Shown here one piece after another: positions 1-7,138 of a stretch of DNA of 25,581 bases (positions are counted from its first letter, which is position 1; every line of letters begins with the position of its first letter). The position numbers and the translations under genes are program-made. Source of the DNA: DASYQV01 sp036005125. GTDB taxonomy: Bacteria; Acidobacteriota; Vicinamibacteria; Vicinamibacterales; UBA2999. The notes under the pieces were generated by a model. It was not told where the DNA came from, did no database searches, and was given only the letters and a program-made list of their open reading frames with translations. The stretch covers positions 1-25,581 of the forward strand of contig DASYQV010000337.1 in NCBI GenBank assembly GCA_036005125.1, written 5' to 3'.

Positions 1-1
1 G

Positions 2-145
2 GGCGCGCCTCCGCCGCCAGCGCACAATGGCCCGGCGTACTGGATCAAGGTGTCGGCGCAGCCGGATGGAACGTTCACGGTGACGAACGCGCGGAACAAC
101 TTCAGCAAGACGTACCGGGTCCGCTCGGGGTCGAGCACTAATTGA
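2..145 (+). CDS. 3' end of a truncated gene, unidentified
   Basis: An open frame runs in from the window edge and stops at TGA 143-145, giving about 47 C-terminal residues with a Pro-rich stretch, then WIKVSAQPDGTFTVTN and a basic end. The Gly-Thr-Phe-Thr-Val-Thr-Asn pattern reads like a terminal beta strand of a globular or secreted protein. I have a weak memory of similar tails on acidobacterial MBL-fold hydrolases, but nothing in these residues proves it. The other two forward frames give less protein-like translations. The rest of the gene lies outside the window. Confidence 0.5.
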   Translation, partial: GAPPPPAHNGPAYWIKVSAQPDGTFTVTNARNNFSKTYRVRSGSSTN

Positions 146-150
146 TTCAC

Positions 151-272
<122 letters not shown>

Positions 273-284
273 AACGGAGGTCGC

Positions 285-2366
285 GTGAAGAAATCGACGC
301 CGGTCCTCATCGCGCTCCTCGGCGTTGTCATCGCCGGGACGGGCAGGTCCATTCCCGCACAGTCGCCGCCGCCGGGCACAGCCAACGGGGAGTGGCCGTC
401 GTATCACGGCGACAACCGCAATCATCATTACTCGCCGCTCGCGCAGATCAACGCCGGGAACTTCGGCAAGCTCGAGGTCGCCTGGCGTTTCAAGACGGAC
501 AGCCTCGGCAATCGGCCGGAATTCAAATTAGAGGGAACGCCGTTGATGGTCGGCGGCGTGCTCTACGCGACGGCCGGCACACGGCGCGCAGCCGTGGCGC
601 TCGACGCGGCGACGGGTGAATTGCTCTGGGTGCACGGCGAGCCGGAAAGTGCGCGCGGTATTGCCGCGCCGCGTCAGCTCTCGGGTCGCGGGCTCTCGTA
701 CTGGACCGATGGAAAAGAGGAGCGGATTCTATACGTGACGCCGGGCTTCCGGCTCATCGCGCTCAACGCGAAGAACGGCCTGCGTATCGCGTCGTTCGGC
801 CAGAACGGCGCCGTCGATCTGAAAGCGGCGGCCGTGTACGGGGCAGGAAAGCCGATCGACTTGATCACCGGAGAAATCGGCCTCCACGCCACGCCGTCGG
901 TCGCCGGCAACGTGGTCATCGTCGGCTCCGCGTTCAGGGAAGGTCACACGCCGCGCACGCACAACAACACCAAAGGCCTCGTCCAGGCGTTCGACGTGCG
1001 CACCGGGAAGCGGTTGTGGAACTTCCACACGATTCCACGGCCCGGCGAGTTCGGATCCGAGACGTGGGAAGACGAATCGTGGGCGCGGAACGGCAACGTG
1101 GGCGTCTGGAACCAGATGGCCGTGGACGAAGAGCTCGGCCTCGTCTATCTGCCCGTCGAGACGCCGACATCCGACTTCTATGGAGGCCATCGGCCCGGCA
1201 ACAATCTGTTTGCCGAAAGCCTGGTTGCCGTTGATCTGAAGACCGGAAAGCGGAAGTGGCACTTCCAGCTGGTCCATCATCCGATCTGGAACATGGACAT
1301 CTCGTCGGCGCCCATACTCGAGGACATCACTGTTGACGGCCGGCGCATCAAAGCCGTGTCGATCATGGGCAAGCAGGCGATGGTGTACGTGTTCGATCGC
1401 GCGACCGGCCAGCCCGTGTTCCCGATCGAGGAGCGGCCCGTGCCCCAGAGCGACGTGCCCGGCGAGAAGACCTCGCCAACGCAGCCGTTTCCGATCAAGC
1501 CGCCGCCGTACGATCATCAGGGCGTGACCGAGGACAATCTGATCGATTTCACGCCGGAGCTCCGCGCCGAGGCGTTGAAGTTGATGGCGCGCTACAAGAT
1601 GGGGCCGCTCTTCACGCCCGCGGTGGTGAGCAGGGCGGAGGGGCCGGTGGCCGCGTTCCGCTCGTCCGGCGGCACGAACTGGCCCGGAGGCGCTTTCGAT
1701 CCCGAAACGCAGATTCTCTACGCGCCGTCGTACACCTCGCTCGTGCCCATGGGGCTCATGCCGCCGCCGAGCTCGGAGTTCTCCGATATTCGCTACGTGC
1801 TCGGCAATGCCGTGACCGGTGTGCGGTACATCACTGGTCCCGGCGAGAACGCCGGCGCCGACGCTCCACGTCCCGTACCCGGCGCGCCGCCGCCTCCGAG
1901 CGAGGGCGGTGGCGGCGCGGCACCGAATCCGCAGGGCCTGCCGTTCATGAAGCCGCCGTACGGCCGCATCACGGCAATCGATCTGACCAAAGGTGCGTTC
2001 GTTTGGCAGGTGGCGCACGGCGAAACGCCGGACGCGGTGCGAAACCATCCCGCGCTGAAGGGGCTGAACATTCCGCGCACCGGGCAGGCGGGCGCATTCG
2101 GCGTGCTCGTCACGAAGACGCTGGTGATTGCAGGCGACCCGCTCGCGACAACCGCGCCGGGTCGGCCGCGCGGCGCGATGCTTCGCGCATACGACAAGGC
2201 GACTGGCAGGGAGGTCGGCGCCGTCTACATGCCGGCGCAACAGAGCGGATCGCCGATGACCTACATGGTGAACGGCCGGCAATTCATCGTGGTCGCCGTG
2301 AGCGGGGGGAACTATTCGGGCGAGTACATCGCGTTCAGCCTGCCCGCGTCGTCAGCAACGCGGTAG
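285..2366 (+). CDS. Exported PQQ-dependent dehydrogenase-like propeller protein
   Basis: Predicted periplasmic quinoprotein of 693 residues. The GTG start at 285 is preferred over an in-frame ATG at 210: a GGAGG (276-280) lies just upstream, and the product then begins with a Lys-Lys n-region and a hydrophobic core, a normal signal peptide. Starting at 210 would translate the heptamer repeat (PTAYCLLPTAYCLL). The mature protein opens with EWPSYHGDNRNHHYSPL, typical of PQQ glucose/alcohol dehydrogenase-like eight-bladed propellers. It has repeated blade motifs (VALDAATGELLW, AFDVRTGKRLWNF, AVDLKTGKRKWHF, AIDLTKGAFVW). A Pro/Gly-rich loop sits near residues 525-547. I see no C-type heme CxxCH motif, so electrons would go to an external acceptor. 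The substrate cannot be predicted. A decayed partial copy lies at 4844-5194. Confidence 0.88.
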   Translation: MKKSTPVLIALLGVVIAGTGRSIPAQSPPPGTANGEWPSYHGDNRNHHYSPLAQINAGNFGKLEVAWRFKTDSLGNRPEFKLEGTPLMVGGVLYATAGTRRAAVALDAATGELLWVHGEPESARGIAAPRQLSGRGLSYWTDGKEERILYVTPGFRLIALNAKNGLRIASFGQNGAVDLKAAAVYGAGKPIDLITGEIGLHATPSVAGNVVIVGSAFREGHTPRTHNNTKGLVQAFDVRTGKRLWNFHTIPRPGEFGSETWEDESWARNGNVGVWNQMAVDEELGLVYLPVETPTSDFYGGHRPGNNLFAESLVAVDLKTGKRKWHFQLVHHPIWNMDISSAPILEDITVDGRRIKAVSIMGKQAMVYVFDRATGQPVFPIEERPVPQSDVPGEKTSPTQPFPIKPPPYDHQGVTEDNLIDFTPELRAEALKLMARYKMGPLFTPAVVSRAEGPVAAFRSSGGTNWPGGAFDPETQILYAPSYTSLVPMGLMPPPSSEFSDIRYVLGNAVTGVRYITGPGENAGADAPRPVPGAPPPPSEGGGGAAPNPQGLPFMKPPYGRITAIDLTKGAFVWQVAHGETPDAVRNHPALKGLNIPRTGQAGAFGVLVTKTLVIAGDPLATTAPGRPRGAMLRAYDKATGREVGAVYMPAQQSGSPMTYMVNGRQFIVVAVSGGNYSGEYIAFSLPASSATR

Positions 2367-2370
2367 CGCT

Positions 2371-2468
2371 GGACCATTTGATCATTGGATATTTCAGATT
2401 GGACCATCGGATGTGATCATCTGATCATTGGATCATCTATTTGGTCATTGGCCCATTGTTTCATTGAG
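2371..2468. repeat. Degenerate TGATCATTGG-type repeats, left flank
   Basis: AT-rich stretch made of imperfect copies of a 10-15 bp unit such as CATTTGATCATTGG, GATCATCTGATCATTGG and GGTCATTGGCCCATTG. It begins immediately after the PQQ gene stop and ends at the stop of the four-helix-bundle gene. Base composition differs sharply from the GC-rich surroundings. Reverse-complement versions of the same unit lie on the other side of that gene (2904-2990). Confidence 0.7.
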
Positions 2469-2834
2469 TCATCGTCGCCGTCGGCGCGATTTTGCCGTGC
2501 GGTACGAGGTGCCGAAAATTTTCGCGAGCTGTTGGGCCTCGTCTAGAAGAGGCTCTATAGGCACATCGCTGCTGATGTTGGCTTGAATGAGTCGTTGCAG
2601 CCAGAAGACGGATTCATCGGCTTCTTCGGAAGTAAGGCCCATTTTCGCTGTGAACTCGGCGTGTGAACGTCCGTGGCGGGCTGCCCGGTAGTTCGCCGCC
2701 ACGGACGTCGCTGCGTCGTGATACTGGCTGCCCAATCGCTGCGGGACCAGCGTGTGCGGAAGACCCTGCACAAAACGAACGGACGCATCGGCATATGCAT
2801 CAGCCCGGCGTTGGAGATCGTCGGCATCGCTCAT
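2469..2834 (-). CDS. Four-helix bundle protein (S23 / bAvd-like)
   Basis: A 121-residue protein of the S23/IVS-encoded four-helix-bundle family, first known from ORFs in 23S rRNA intervening sequences and related to the Avd protein of diversity-generating retroelements. The family pattern is visible: an N-terminal helix with FVQGLPHTLVPQRLGSQ, a middle AATSVAANYRAARHGRS, then EFTAKMGLTSEEADESVFWL and a C-terminal PLLDEAQQLAKIFGTSYRTAKSR ending in an Arg tract. I chose the ATG at 2834 because its N-terminus matches the usual family start and length; a TTG at 2873 would add 13 residues. Neither start has a clear Shine-Dalgarno. No reverse transcriptase or rRNA is nearby, so it is an orphan copy. 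Its role is unknown; helix bundles of this family bind nucleic acid in Avd, which does not establish the same here. Confidence 0.8.
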   Translation of the reverse strand: MSDADDLQRRADAYADASVRFVQGLPHTLVPQRLGSQYHDAATSVAANYRAARHGRSHAEFTAKMGLTSEEADESVFWLQRLIQANISSDVPIEPLLDEAQQLAKIFGTSYRTAKSRRRRR

Positions 2835-2903
2835 GCCCGCAGGGGGAGCAAACGAAGTGCCCGACCGGTCCAACCGTGAACGTGCGAATTATCTCGAACG
2901 TTT

Positions 2904-2990
2904 CACTTGATCCCATGAACCAATGAAGTTGATCAAATGGTTCGATGACGCAATAAATGATCAAATCTCATATAACCAGATGATCAATTT
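2904..2990. repeat. Degenerate TGATCA-type repeats, right flank (inverted)
   Basis: Counterpart of the repeats at 2371-2468 but in opposite orientation: units such as CCAATGAAGTTGATCAAATGG and AATGATCAAAT are reverse complements of CCATTTGATCATTGG units on the left. The stretch lies between the start of the four-helix-bundle gene and the 3' end of the PD40 gene, whose TGA (2984-2986) falls inside it. Together the two flanks make an inverted-repeat-bounded cassette of about 600 bp. Confidence 0.6.
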
Positions 2991-4801
2991 CTGCGCGTCT
3001 GTTTCGGCGCGGGCGCGGGCTGCCACGCCGGCGTGCCTTCCTCCCACCGATTGTCGGTGAGCGGACGCTGGTCTGAGCCGTCGGCCCGCATGATGAAGAG
3101 CTCGCCGTAGGGTTGAGGAATATCTGCGTTCGCCGCTTCGTCCTTGAAGCCGAAGCGCGAGCTGCTGAACAGGATGTAATCGCCGTCGGCCGACCACGCC
3201 GGGTGCGAGTCGTTGCCGGGCGACGTTGTCAGTCTTCTGAGGTCGGTACCATCGGGCCGTATCGAGTAGATGTCGAACTCACCACCCGCCAGCCGATTGA
3301 AGGCGATTCGATCGCCTCTCGGCGACCAGGCCGGGAAGTTGTCGTAACCATCCGTCAGCACGCGGACCGTGCCATCCGTCACGTCGATGATGCGCAGGCC
3401 ACCGGCCTTGTCGGTCCAGAAACGATAGACAACGTGCTTGCCGTCTGGCGACCAGCTGGGGAACCCGGCATTGCCGGACCCGGTGGTGAGCGGCCGCGCC
3501 TCCGAGCCATCGGGCTTCACGAGCATCACCTGCGCCGGACGTGTGCGTGCCAGGAAGAAGCTGCCTGCCCCGAAGGCGATCCACTTCCCGTCGGCGGACC
3601 ACTGAGGCGACATCGCGGACCCTTCTGCATGGAAGATGCGCCGTGGATTGGTCCCGTCGGTGTCCCACACGGCCAACGACGTCCGGTCGTCGGCGTTGCC
3701 GCGCCCCGTCCGTTCGCTGACGACGAGCCGTCGGCCGTCGGGCGAGACCGCGGGGAAGCCGCTGGCAAACACCAGCTCGAACCGCGGATCGCGGCCGGCC
3801 AGTACCTGGCGGCCCGGCGCGCGGGCTTCTGCAATCGTTGCGATCGGGCCGCTGTGATACACGACCTGTTTGCCGTCGTGCGACCACGCGGGGTTTCCGA
3901 TGTCGCCGACGATCCCTTTTTCCTCCGTGCTGAATGCCAGCGCCGCGGTCGGCCCCGACTTCGCCAGGTACCCGATTCGATCGGGTCCGAGGAACTGTGG
4001 AGACAGCTTCAGCCCGCGACCCGATGCGTGCAGGGTGCGGTCACCCGTCGCGACGTCAACGGACACGATTCGCGACTCGATGCGCGACTGCTCGGGGACC
4101 TGGCGCGCGTCGAAGGTGTCGGCGACCGCGAGCTCGTAGAAGACCAGCCGCCTGCCGTCCGGCGACCATTTCGGCGACCCGGCGGCCTGACCCTGGCCCG
4201 AGAGCTTGCGCAGGCCGTTGCCGTCGACGCCGATGACGTACACGCTCGTCGCGTGGACGTGTTCCCAGCGTCCCTTCGACATGCCGAACGTGGTTCCGCG
4301 ATCGGAGGAGAACGCAATCATCCGCCCGTCCGGTGACCAGCTGGGTCGAAAATCGCCGCCCGGCGCGTGCGTGAGGTTGCGGGTCTTGCGGGTCTTCAAG
4401 TCCAGGATATAGATGTCGGTCGAGCCTGCGTCGCGGGTCGAGACGAACGCCAGCGACTGACCATCCGGCGACAGCGCGGCCTGGTCGTCGAACGCGGGAT
4501 CGTCGGTCAGCCGTTCCAGCCCCATCCCGTTCGTTCGCACGCGAAAAATATCCGCGGACCCGTAGCGCTCGGACGTAAACACCACCCACTGGCCGTCGAA
4601 CGAGAAGGAGGCGTTGTAGTCGATCTCCGAGCCCGCGACCAGCTTTCGCGGCTTGTCGCCGCGCGCATCGGCGATGAAGAGCTCGGACCGCGTCGGGCTC
4701 CACTGATCGACGAAGATGCGGTCCTTCGCGACGAGCGTGAGGCCGCTGGCCACGACGAACACCAGCACTCCAGACGTCACGCGTTGGCGGGTCGTGCTCA
4801 T
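2984..4801 (-). CDS. Exported PD40/TolB-like beta-propeller protein
   Basis: A 605-residue protein made almost wholly of WD40-like PD40 repeats, as in TolB and the propeller domains of acidobacterial peptidase-like proteins. Repeat signatures include FRPSWSPDGRMIAFSSDRG, SPKWSPDGRRLVFYE, FPSWSPDGKHVVYRFW, FPAWSPRGDRIAFNR and HPAWSADGDYILFSSSRFG. The ATG at 4801 is preferred over an upstream in-frame start at 4936: it has an AAGGA Shine-Dalgarno about 8 nt upstream and gives a signal peptide (QRVTSGVLVFVVASGLTLVA). The longer form would translate antisense to the PQQ relic. No catalytic domain follows the propeller, so it is probably a periplasmic binding or scaffold protein. There are no pal, tolQ or tolR genes here, so I do not call it TolB. 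Confidence 0.85.
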   Translation of the reverse strand: MSTTRQRVTSGVLVFVVASGLTLVAKDRIFVDQWSPTRSELFIADARGDKPRKLVAGSEIDYNASFSFDGQWVVFTSERYGSADIFRVRTNGMGLERLTDDPAFDDQAALSPDGQSLAFVSTRDAGSTDIYILDLKTRKTRNLTHAPGGDFRPSWSPDGRMIAFSSDRGTTFGMSKGRWEHVHATSVYVIGVDGNGLRKLSGQGQAAGSPKWSPDGRRLVFYELAVADTFDARQVPEQSRIESRIVSVDVATGDRTLHASGRGLKLSPQFLGPDRIGYLAKSGPTAALAFSTEEKGIVGDIGNPAWSHDGKQVVYHSGPIATIAEARAPGRQVLAGRDPRFELVFASGFPAVSPDGRRLVVSERTGRGNADDRTSLAVWDTDGTNPRRIFHAEGSAMSPQWSADGKWIAFGAGSFFLARTRPAQVMLVKPDGSEARPLTTGSGNAGFPSWSPDGKHVVYRFWTDKAGGLRIIDVTDGTVRVLTDGYDNFPAWSPRGDRIAFNRLAGGEFDIYSIRPDGTDLRRLTTSPGNDSHPAWSADGDYILFSSSRFGFKDEAANADIPQPYGELFIMRADGSDQRPLTDNRWEEGTPAWQPAPAPKQTRRN

Positions 4802-4843
4802 GAGCGTTGTCCTTTCTGGAAGCAGCCGCACGTGGAAAGCAAA

Positions 4844-5194
4844 GCCGAGGGGCCGCTCGCCGCGTTCCGCTCGTCCGGCGGCACGAACTGGCCCGGGGCG
4901 CCTGCGATCCCGAAACGCACATTCTCTATGCGCCATCGTACACCTCTCGCGTTCCCGTGGGGCTCATGCCCCCGCCGAACCAGGAGTTCTCGGATATTCG
5001 CTACATGCCCGGCAATGCCGTAACGTGTCGGGTACATACGGGGCCCGGTGAGAACGCCCGTGCCGATGCGGCCCGTCCGGCGCCCGGCGCGCAGGCCCCG
5101 GGCACGGGCTGTGAAGGTGGTGGCGGCGCGTCGCCGAATCGGCAGGGCCTGCCGTTCTTGAAGCCTTCGTACGGTGCATCACCGCAATCGACAC
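4844..5194 (+). pseudogene. Decayed internal fragment of the PQQ dehydrogenase gene
   Basis: About 350 bp that align base by base with 1635-1988 of the PQQ gene in the same orientation: the stretches around GCCGCGTTCCGCTCGTCCGG, CATTCTCTATGCGCC, GATATTCGCTACAT, GGTGAGAACGCC and CAGGGCCTGCCGTTC are nearly unchanged. It corresponds to residues of about 450-567 of the parent. A one-base deletion (GGCCCGGGGCGCC against GGCCCGGAGGCGC) and a shortened patch near 5024 break the frame, and neither end of the gene is present. It lies head-to-head with the PD40 gene, starting 42 nt before that gene's ATG, so the PD40 promoter must be in or beyond it. Confidence 0.88.
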
Positions 5195-5204
5195 CGGAGA
5201 TAGC

Positions 5205-5299
5205 GGAGACAGATTCAAACGCCGAGAACGCTGAGGTCGCGGAGCTTTCTTTCAGAAATTCTCGGCGTCCTCCGCGCGCTCGGCGTTTAAATTGTCTCC
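5205..5299. repeat. Imperfect inverted repeat (GGAGACA...CGCCGAG element)
   Basis: The left arm (5205-5244) begins GGAGACAGATTCAAACGCCG. The right arm (5261-5299) ends with its near reverse complement, CGGCGTTTAAATTGTCTCC. Both arms contain CGCCGAG and CGCGGAG-type words. The intervening 16 nt is CTTTCTTTCAGAAATT. No frame through it looks coding. It resembles the intergenic palindromic elements scattered in large soil-bacterial genomes; whether it is mobile or transcribed cannot be told from one copy. Confidence 0.65.
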
Positions 5300-5384
5300 G
5301 CGCACTCGGCCACTCCCGCGCGGACACCCGACGAAGGACGAGTTCGCGTGGCGGCTGGTGCATGGTAGATCCGTTGATGCGAGC

Positions 5385-5401
5385 GCGGGTTTCAAACCCG
5401 C
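5385..5401. repeat. Short perfect palindrome GCGGGTTT-C-AAACCCGC
   Basis: Two 8-nt arms are separated by a single base, within the 5300-5496 stretch where I see no convincing gene. There is no U-tract beside it, so it is not an obvious intrinsic terminator. It could be part of a dispersed REP-like element or a binding site. Confidence 0.4.
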
Positions 5402-5496
5402 ACCGGGAAGGACGGCGGTTCGCAATGCGATCGCCGTCTTCATCTGGCAGGAGGGCGACCGGTTCGTCCAAGGTCACCGTTTTGTGTAGCGGCGGT

Positions 5497-5682
5497 CTAT
5501 GCGGACCATTCGACGAAGGCCAGAGGCAGTTCGTCGCGAACGATCATCACGCGGGTCACGCGCTCCTCGCGCATGAGCGATTTGGCCCCGGCTCGGGCCG
5601 CATCCAGGGTCGGATACGCGGGCCACGTGGCGGAGAGGTTGGACGCCGAACCTCGTTTGACGGTGGCAATAAGCCTGAACAT
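5497..5682 (-). CDS. Small conserved-looking hypothetical protein, 61 aa
   Basis: ATG at 5682 has a GAGG about 5 nt upstream. The product begins MFRLIATVKRGSASNLSATW and continues with AYPTLDAARAGAKSLMREERVTRVMIVRDELP and a C-terminal FVEWSA. It has no membrane segment or signal peptide. The alternating hydrophobic strands (VTRVMIVRD) and an Ala-rich helix suggest a small soluble alpha/beta fold. It follows the exported protein at 5703-6389 by 20 nt on the same strand, so the two are probably co-transcribed. I do not recognise a named family. Confidence 0.6.
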   Translation of the reverse strand: MFRLIATVKRGSASNLSATWPAYPTLDAARAGAKSLMREERVTRVMIVRDELPLAFVEWSA

Positions 5683-5702
5683 GGTGCCTCAGCCATTCGG
5701 CC

Positions 5703-6389
5703 TCAGGGCCGGAACGCCGCTTTGTTCGCCAGCCTTGCCTTCTCCTGCGCGGCGCGGGCGTCGGCAATTTCACTCTTGATTCGATCGGCTTCCCGTTGCG
5801 GTGCTTCGCGGTCGTCCAGGCGGGTCGCTTCCATGGCGGCGGCTTGCGCGAGATCCTCCAGGTTCCTGGAGGCAAGCGTCAAGCGGACCAGCACCGGGTA
5901 GGTCCCCCGGGACAGCGTGAGCGTGTGATCGGGATCCTCCCAGTGGGCGAGCGTTACGCTCTCGTGGCCGGGACGAGACCCCGGGCCAGCTCGCCGGATA
6001 CTCGGTATCACCGGAGGTCCATAGGTGACCGACACTGCGTCAATCAGGTCCTGATTCGTCAGTCCCTCGGTTCGATCGCGGTCGTAGATAATGACGGCGC
6101 GGAACAACCGGTCGTTGTAGAAGCTGAACACGACCTCTCGTACAGGGTCCGCCGCGACGCCTTGCGAGCGCACCATGTACGGCAGTCTCCACACGAGCTC
6201 CTGGATCATCGCCGGCCGCCGATGAACGACCTTGACGTCGGCCGGTCTGGCACCGCTCATCGTCATCACCGATGACAGACTGCTTCCGAGCTCGAAATCA
6301 CGGTAGCGGGAGAGATCCTGCGCGTTCAGCGCTGGAGCCGAGAGCACGACGCCGAACGTAACAAGCGCAAGCAGACGAAAGCTGATCAT
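5703..6389 (-). CDS. Exported hypothetical protein, 228 aa
   Basis: ATG at 6389 is chosen because GAGGAG lies 4-5 nt upstream and the product then starts with a clean signal peptide (ISFRLLALVTFGVVLSAPALNAQ, cleavage near Ala-Gln). A start at 6455 would add 22 residues with no signal character. After cleavage come YRDFELGSSLSSVMTMSG, a VVFSFYNDRLFRAVIIYDRD strand pair near residues 85-105, and a C-terminal Ala/Glu/Lys-rich helix (about 175-225) likely to form a coiled coil. No catalytic motif is seen. It is likely a periplasmic protein of unknown function, first of a two-gene unit with the 61-aa gene downstream. Confidence 0.7.
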   Translation of the reverse strand: MISFRLLALVTFGVVLSAPALNAQDLSRYRDFELGSSLSSVMTMSGARPADVKVVHRRPAMIQELVWRLPYMVRSQGVAADPVREVVFSFYNDRLFRAVIIYDRDRTEGLTNQDLIDAVSVTYGPPVIPSIRRAGPGSRPGHESVTLAHWEDPDHTLTLSRGTYPVLVRLTLASRNLEDLAQAAAMEATRLDDREAPQREADRIKSEIADARAAQEKARLANKAAFRP

Positions 6390-6475
6390 GAAGCTCCTCG
6401 ATTCCCTGATTGGATCCTCGCAGGGTCCAGTGAAAACATCTGTCGCCTTCTGCACAGTGGGTGTGAAACGGGCGA

Positions 6476-6760
6476 TTACCCCTTGTCACTGTCCATCCGC
6501 ATGACGTCATTCGCAGTGGCTTCGTCGAGCGCCCGTCGATCGTCGTCCGCTGCGTGCCACGTACGCTGAACGCCGATCGGCCACGGCGCGTTCAGTCTGC
6601 TCCGCAGGGCGCAGGCGAAGATGACAGCCGACGCGACAACCACGAGGCCGATGAGCACGATGCCAGCGGTAGCGAGCGGTTGCGGCGACGAGAGAGCCAC
6701 GAGCCCTCCAACCATGAACCATGTTGGAACGACGGTCTTGCGGTTGATCGGTGTGCTCAC
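6476..6760 (-). CDS. Small two-span membrane protein, VVPxW family (copy 1)
   Basis: The 94-residue product starts at GTG 6760. Its first four bases, GTGA, overlap the TGA of the upstream 69-aa gene, which implies translational coupling. The N-terminal half has two hydrophobic segments: VVPTWFMVGGLVALSSP (about 9-25) and TAGIVLIGLVVVASAVIFACAL (about 31-52). A charged cytoplasmic tail is rich in Arg and Asp. The pattern VVPxW(x)2VxxLxA...P...LxGLxxVASA recurs in the protein at 10198-10662, so these are paralogs. Function unknown; no named family recognised. Confidence 0.65.
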   Translation of the reverse strand: MSTPINRKTVVPTWFMVGGLVALSSPQPLATAGIVLIGLVVVASAVIFACALRSRLNAPWPIGVQRTWHAADDDRRALDEATANDVMRMDSDKG

Positions 6761-6966
6761 CGTCGCGCCACCGTGTGCAGCGTCTCCGTGATGGTGATCG
6801 TCGGACGATCGTGCCAGAGCGAAAGCATGATCAGCGGCGGCACGATAGCGCCGACCGCAACCAGCGTCACGCTTCCGGCGGACGTGACATTCGCCTCCAG
6901 AAAGGTCAGCAGGACGAGGAGAATCCAGGAAACGCTGAGGTACCAGCGTGCGTAGTGGACGAACAT
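6757..6966 (-). CDS. Small membrane protein, PPxxMLxLW family (copy 1)
   Basis: 69 residues from ATG 6966; an AAGG lies about 8 nt upstream. Two hydrophobic segments (YLSVSWILLVLLTFLEA, SVTLVAVGAIVPPLIMLSLW) are followed by a short polar tail, HDRPTITITETLHTVARR. The second span and tail match the 67-aa protein at 25168-25371 (PPIVMLRLWNDPPQSVSESIQKALR), so the two are paralogs about 18 kb apart. An upstream start at 7098 is less likely because it adds 44 residues without hydrophobic or family character. It overlaps the following gene by GTGA. Probably an inner-membrane protein; role unknown. Confidence 0.68.
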   Translation of the reverse strand: MFVHYARWYLSVSWILLVLLTFLEANVTSAGSVTLVAVGAIVPPLIMLSLWHDRPTITITETLHTVARR

Positions 6967-7054
6967 GAGCCCGCCTTGTGGAGAGGGCTTTGATGAGGGC
7001 TGACCTGTGACAGAGAGGGAACGGGGCCAGGACTCAGGAAAGCGGTACGTTCGC

Positions 7055-7088
7055 AGTGTACGTCCTCCAGAATCGTGGCCGTGTTCAA
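7055..7088 (-). promoter_or_regulatory. Candidate promoter TTGAACAC-N19-GTACACT
   Basis: Read on the minus strand, TTGAACAC (7088-7081) is followed by 19 nt and then GTACACT (7061-7055), 88 nt before the ATG of the 69-aa gene. The identical two words at the identical spacing precede the paralogous gene at 25168. The spacing is wider than a sigma-70 promoter, so an alternative (ECF-type) sigma factor or an activator site plus -10 are both possible. Confidence 0.4.
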
Positions 7089-7138
7089 AACAGCACACAC
7101 GCGACGCGCCCTTCGAAGGTCAGGTCTCGTGGGAATCG

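Noticed and set aside
729..2282. 517-codon minus-strand ORF opposite the PQQ gene
   Set aside because: Translation is Arg/His/Ala-rich without domains; it is the mirror of codon bias in a confirmed high-GC gene on the other strand.
2469..2834. Diversity-generating retroelement around the Avd-like gene
   Set aside because: No reverse transcriptase, template repeat or variable repeat is visible; the gene alone is not evidence for one.
3113..4336. 407-codon plus-strand ORF opposite the PD40 gene
   Set aside because: No family pattern; the opposite strand shows clear PD40 repeats throughout the same interval.
4802..4936. N-terminal extension of the PD40 protein to the start at 4936
   Set aside because: The extra 45 codons are antisense to the PQQ relic, and the internal ATG at 4801 has a good Shine-Dalgarno and signal peptide.
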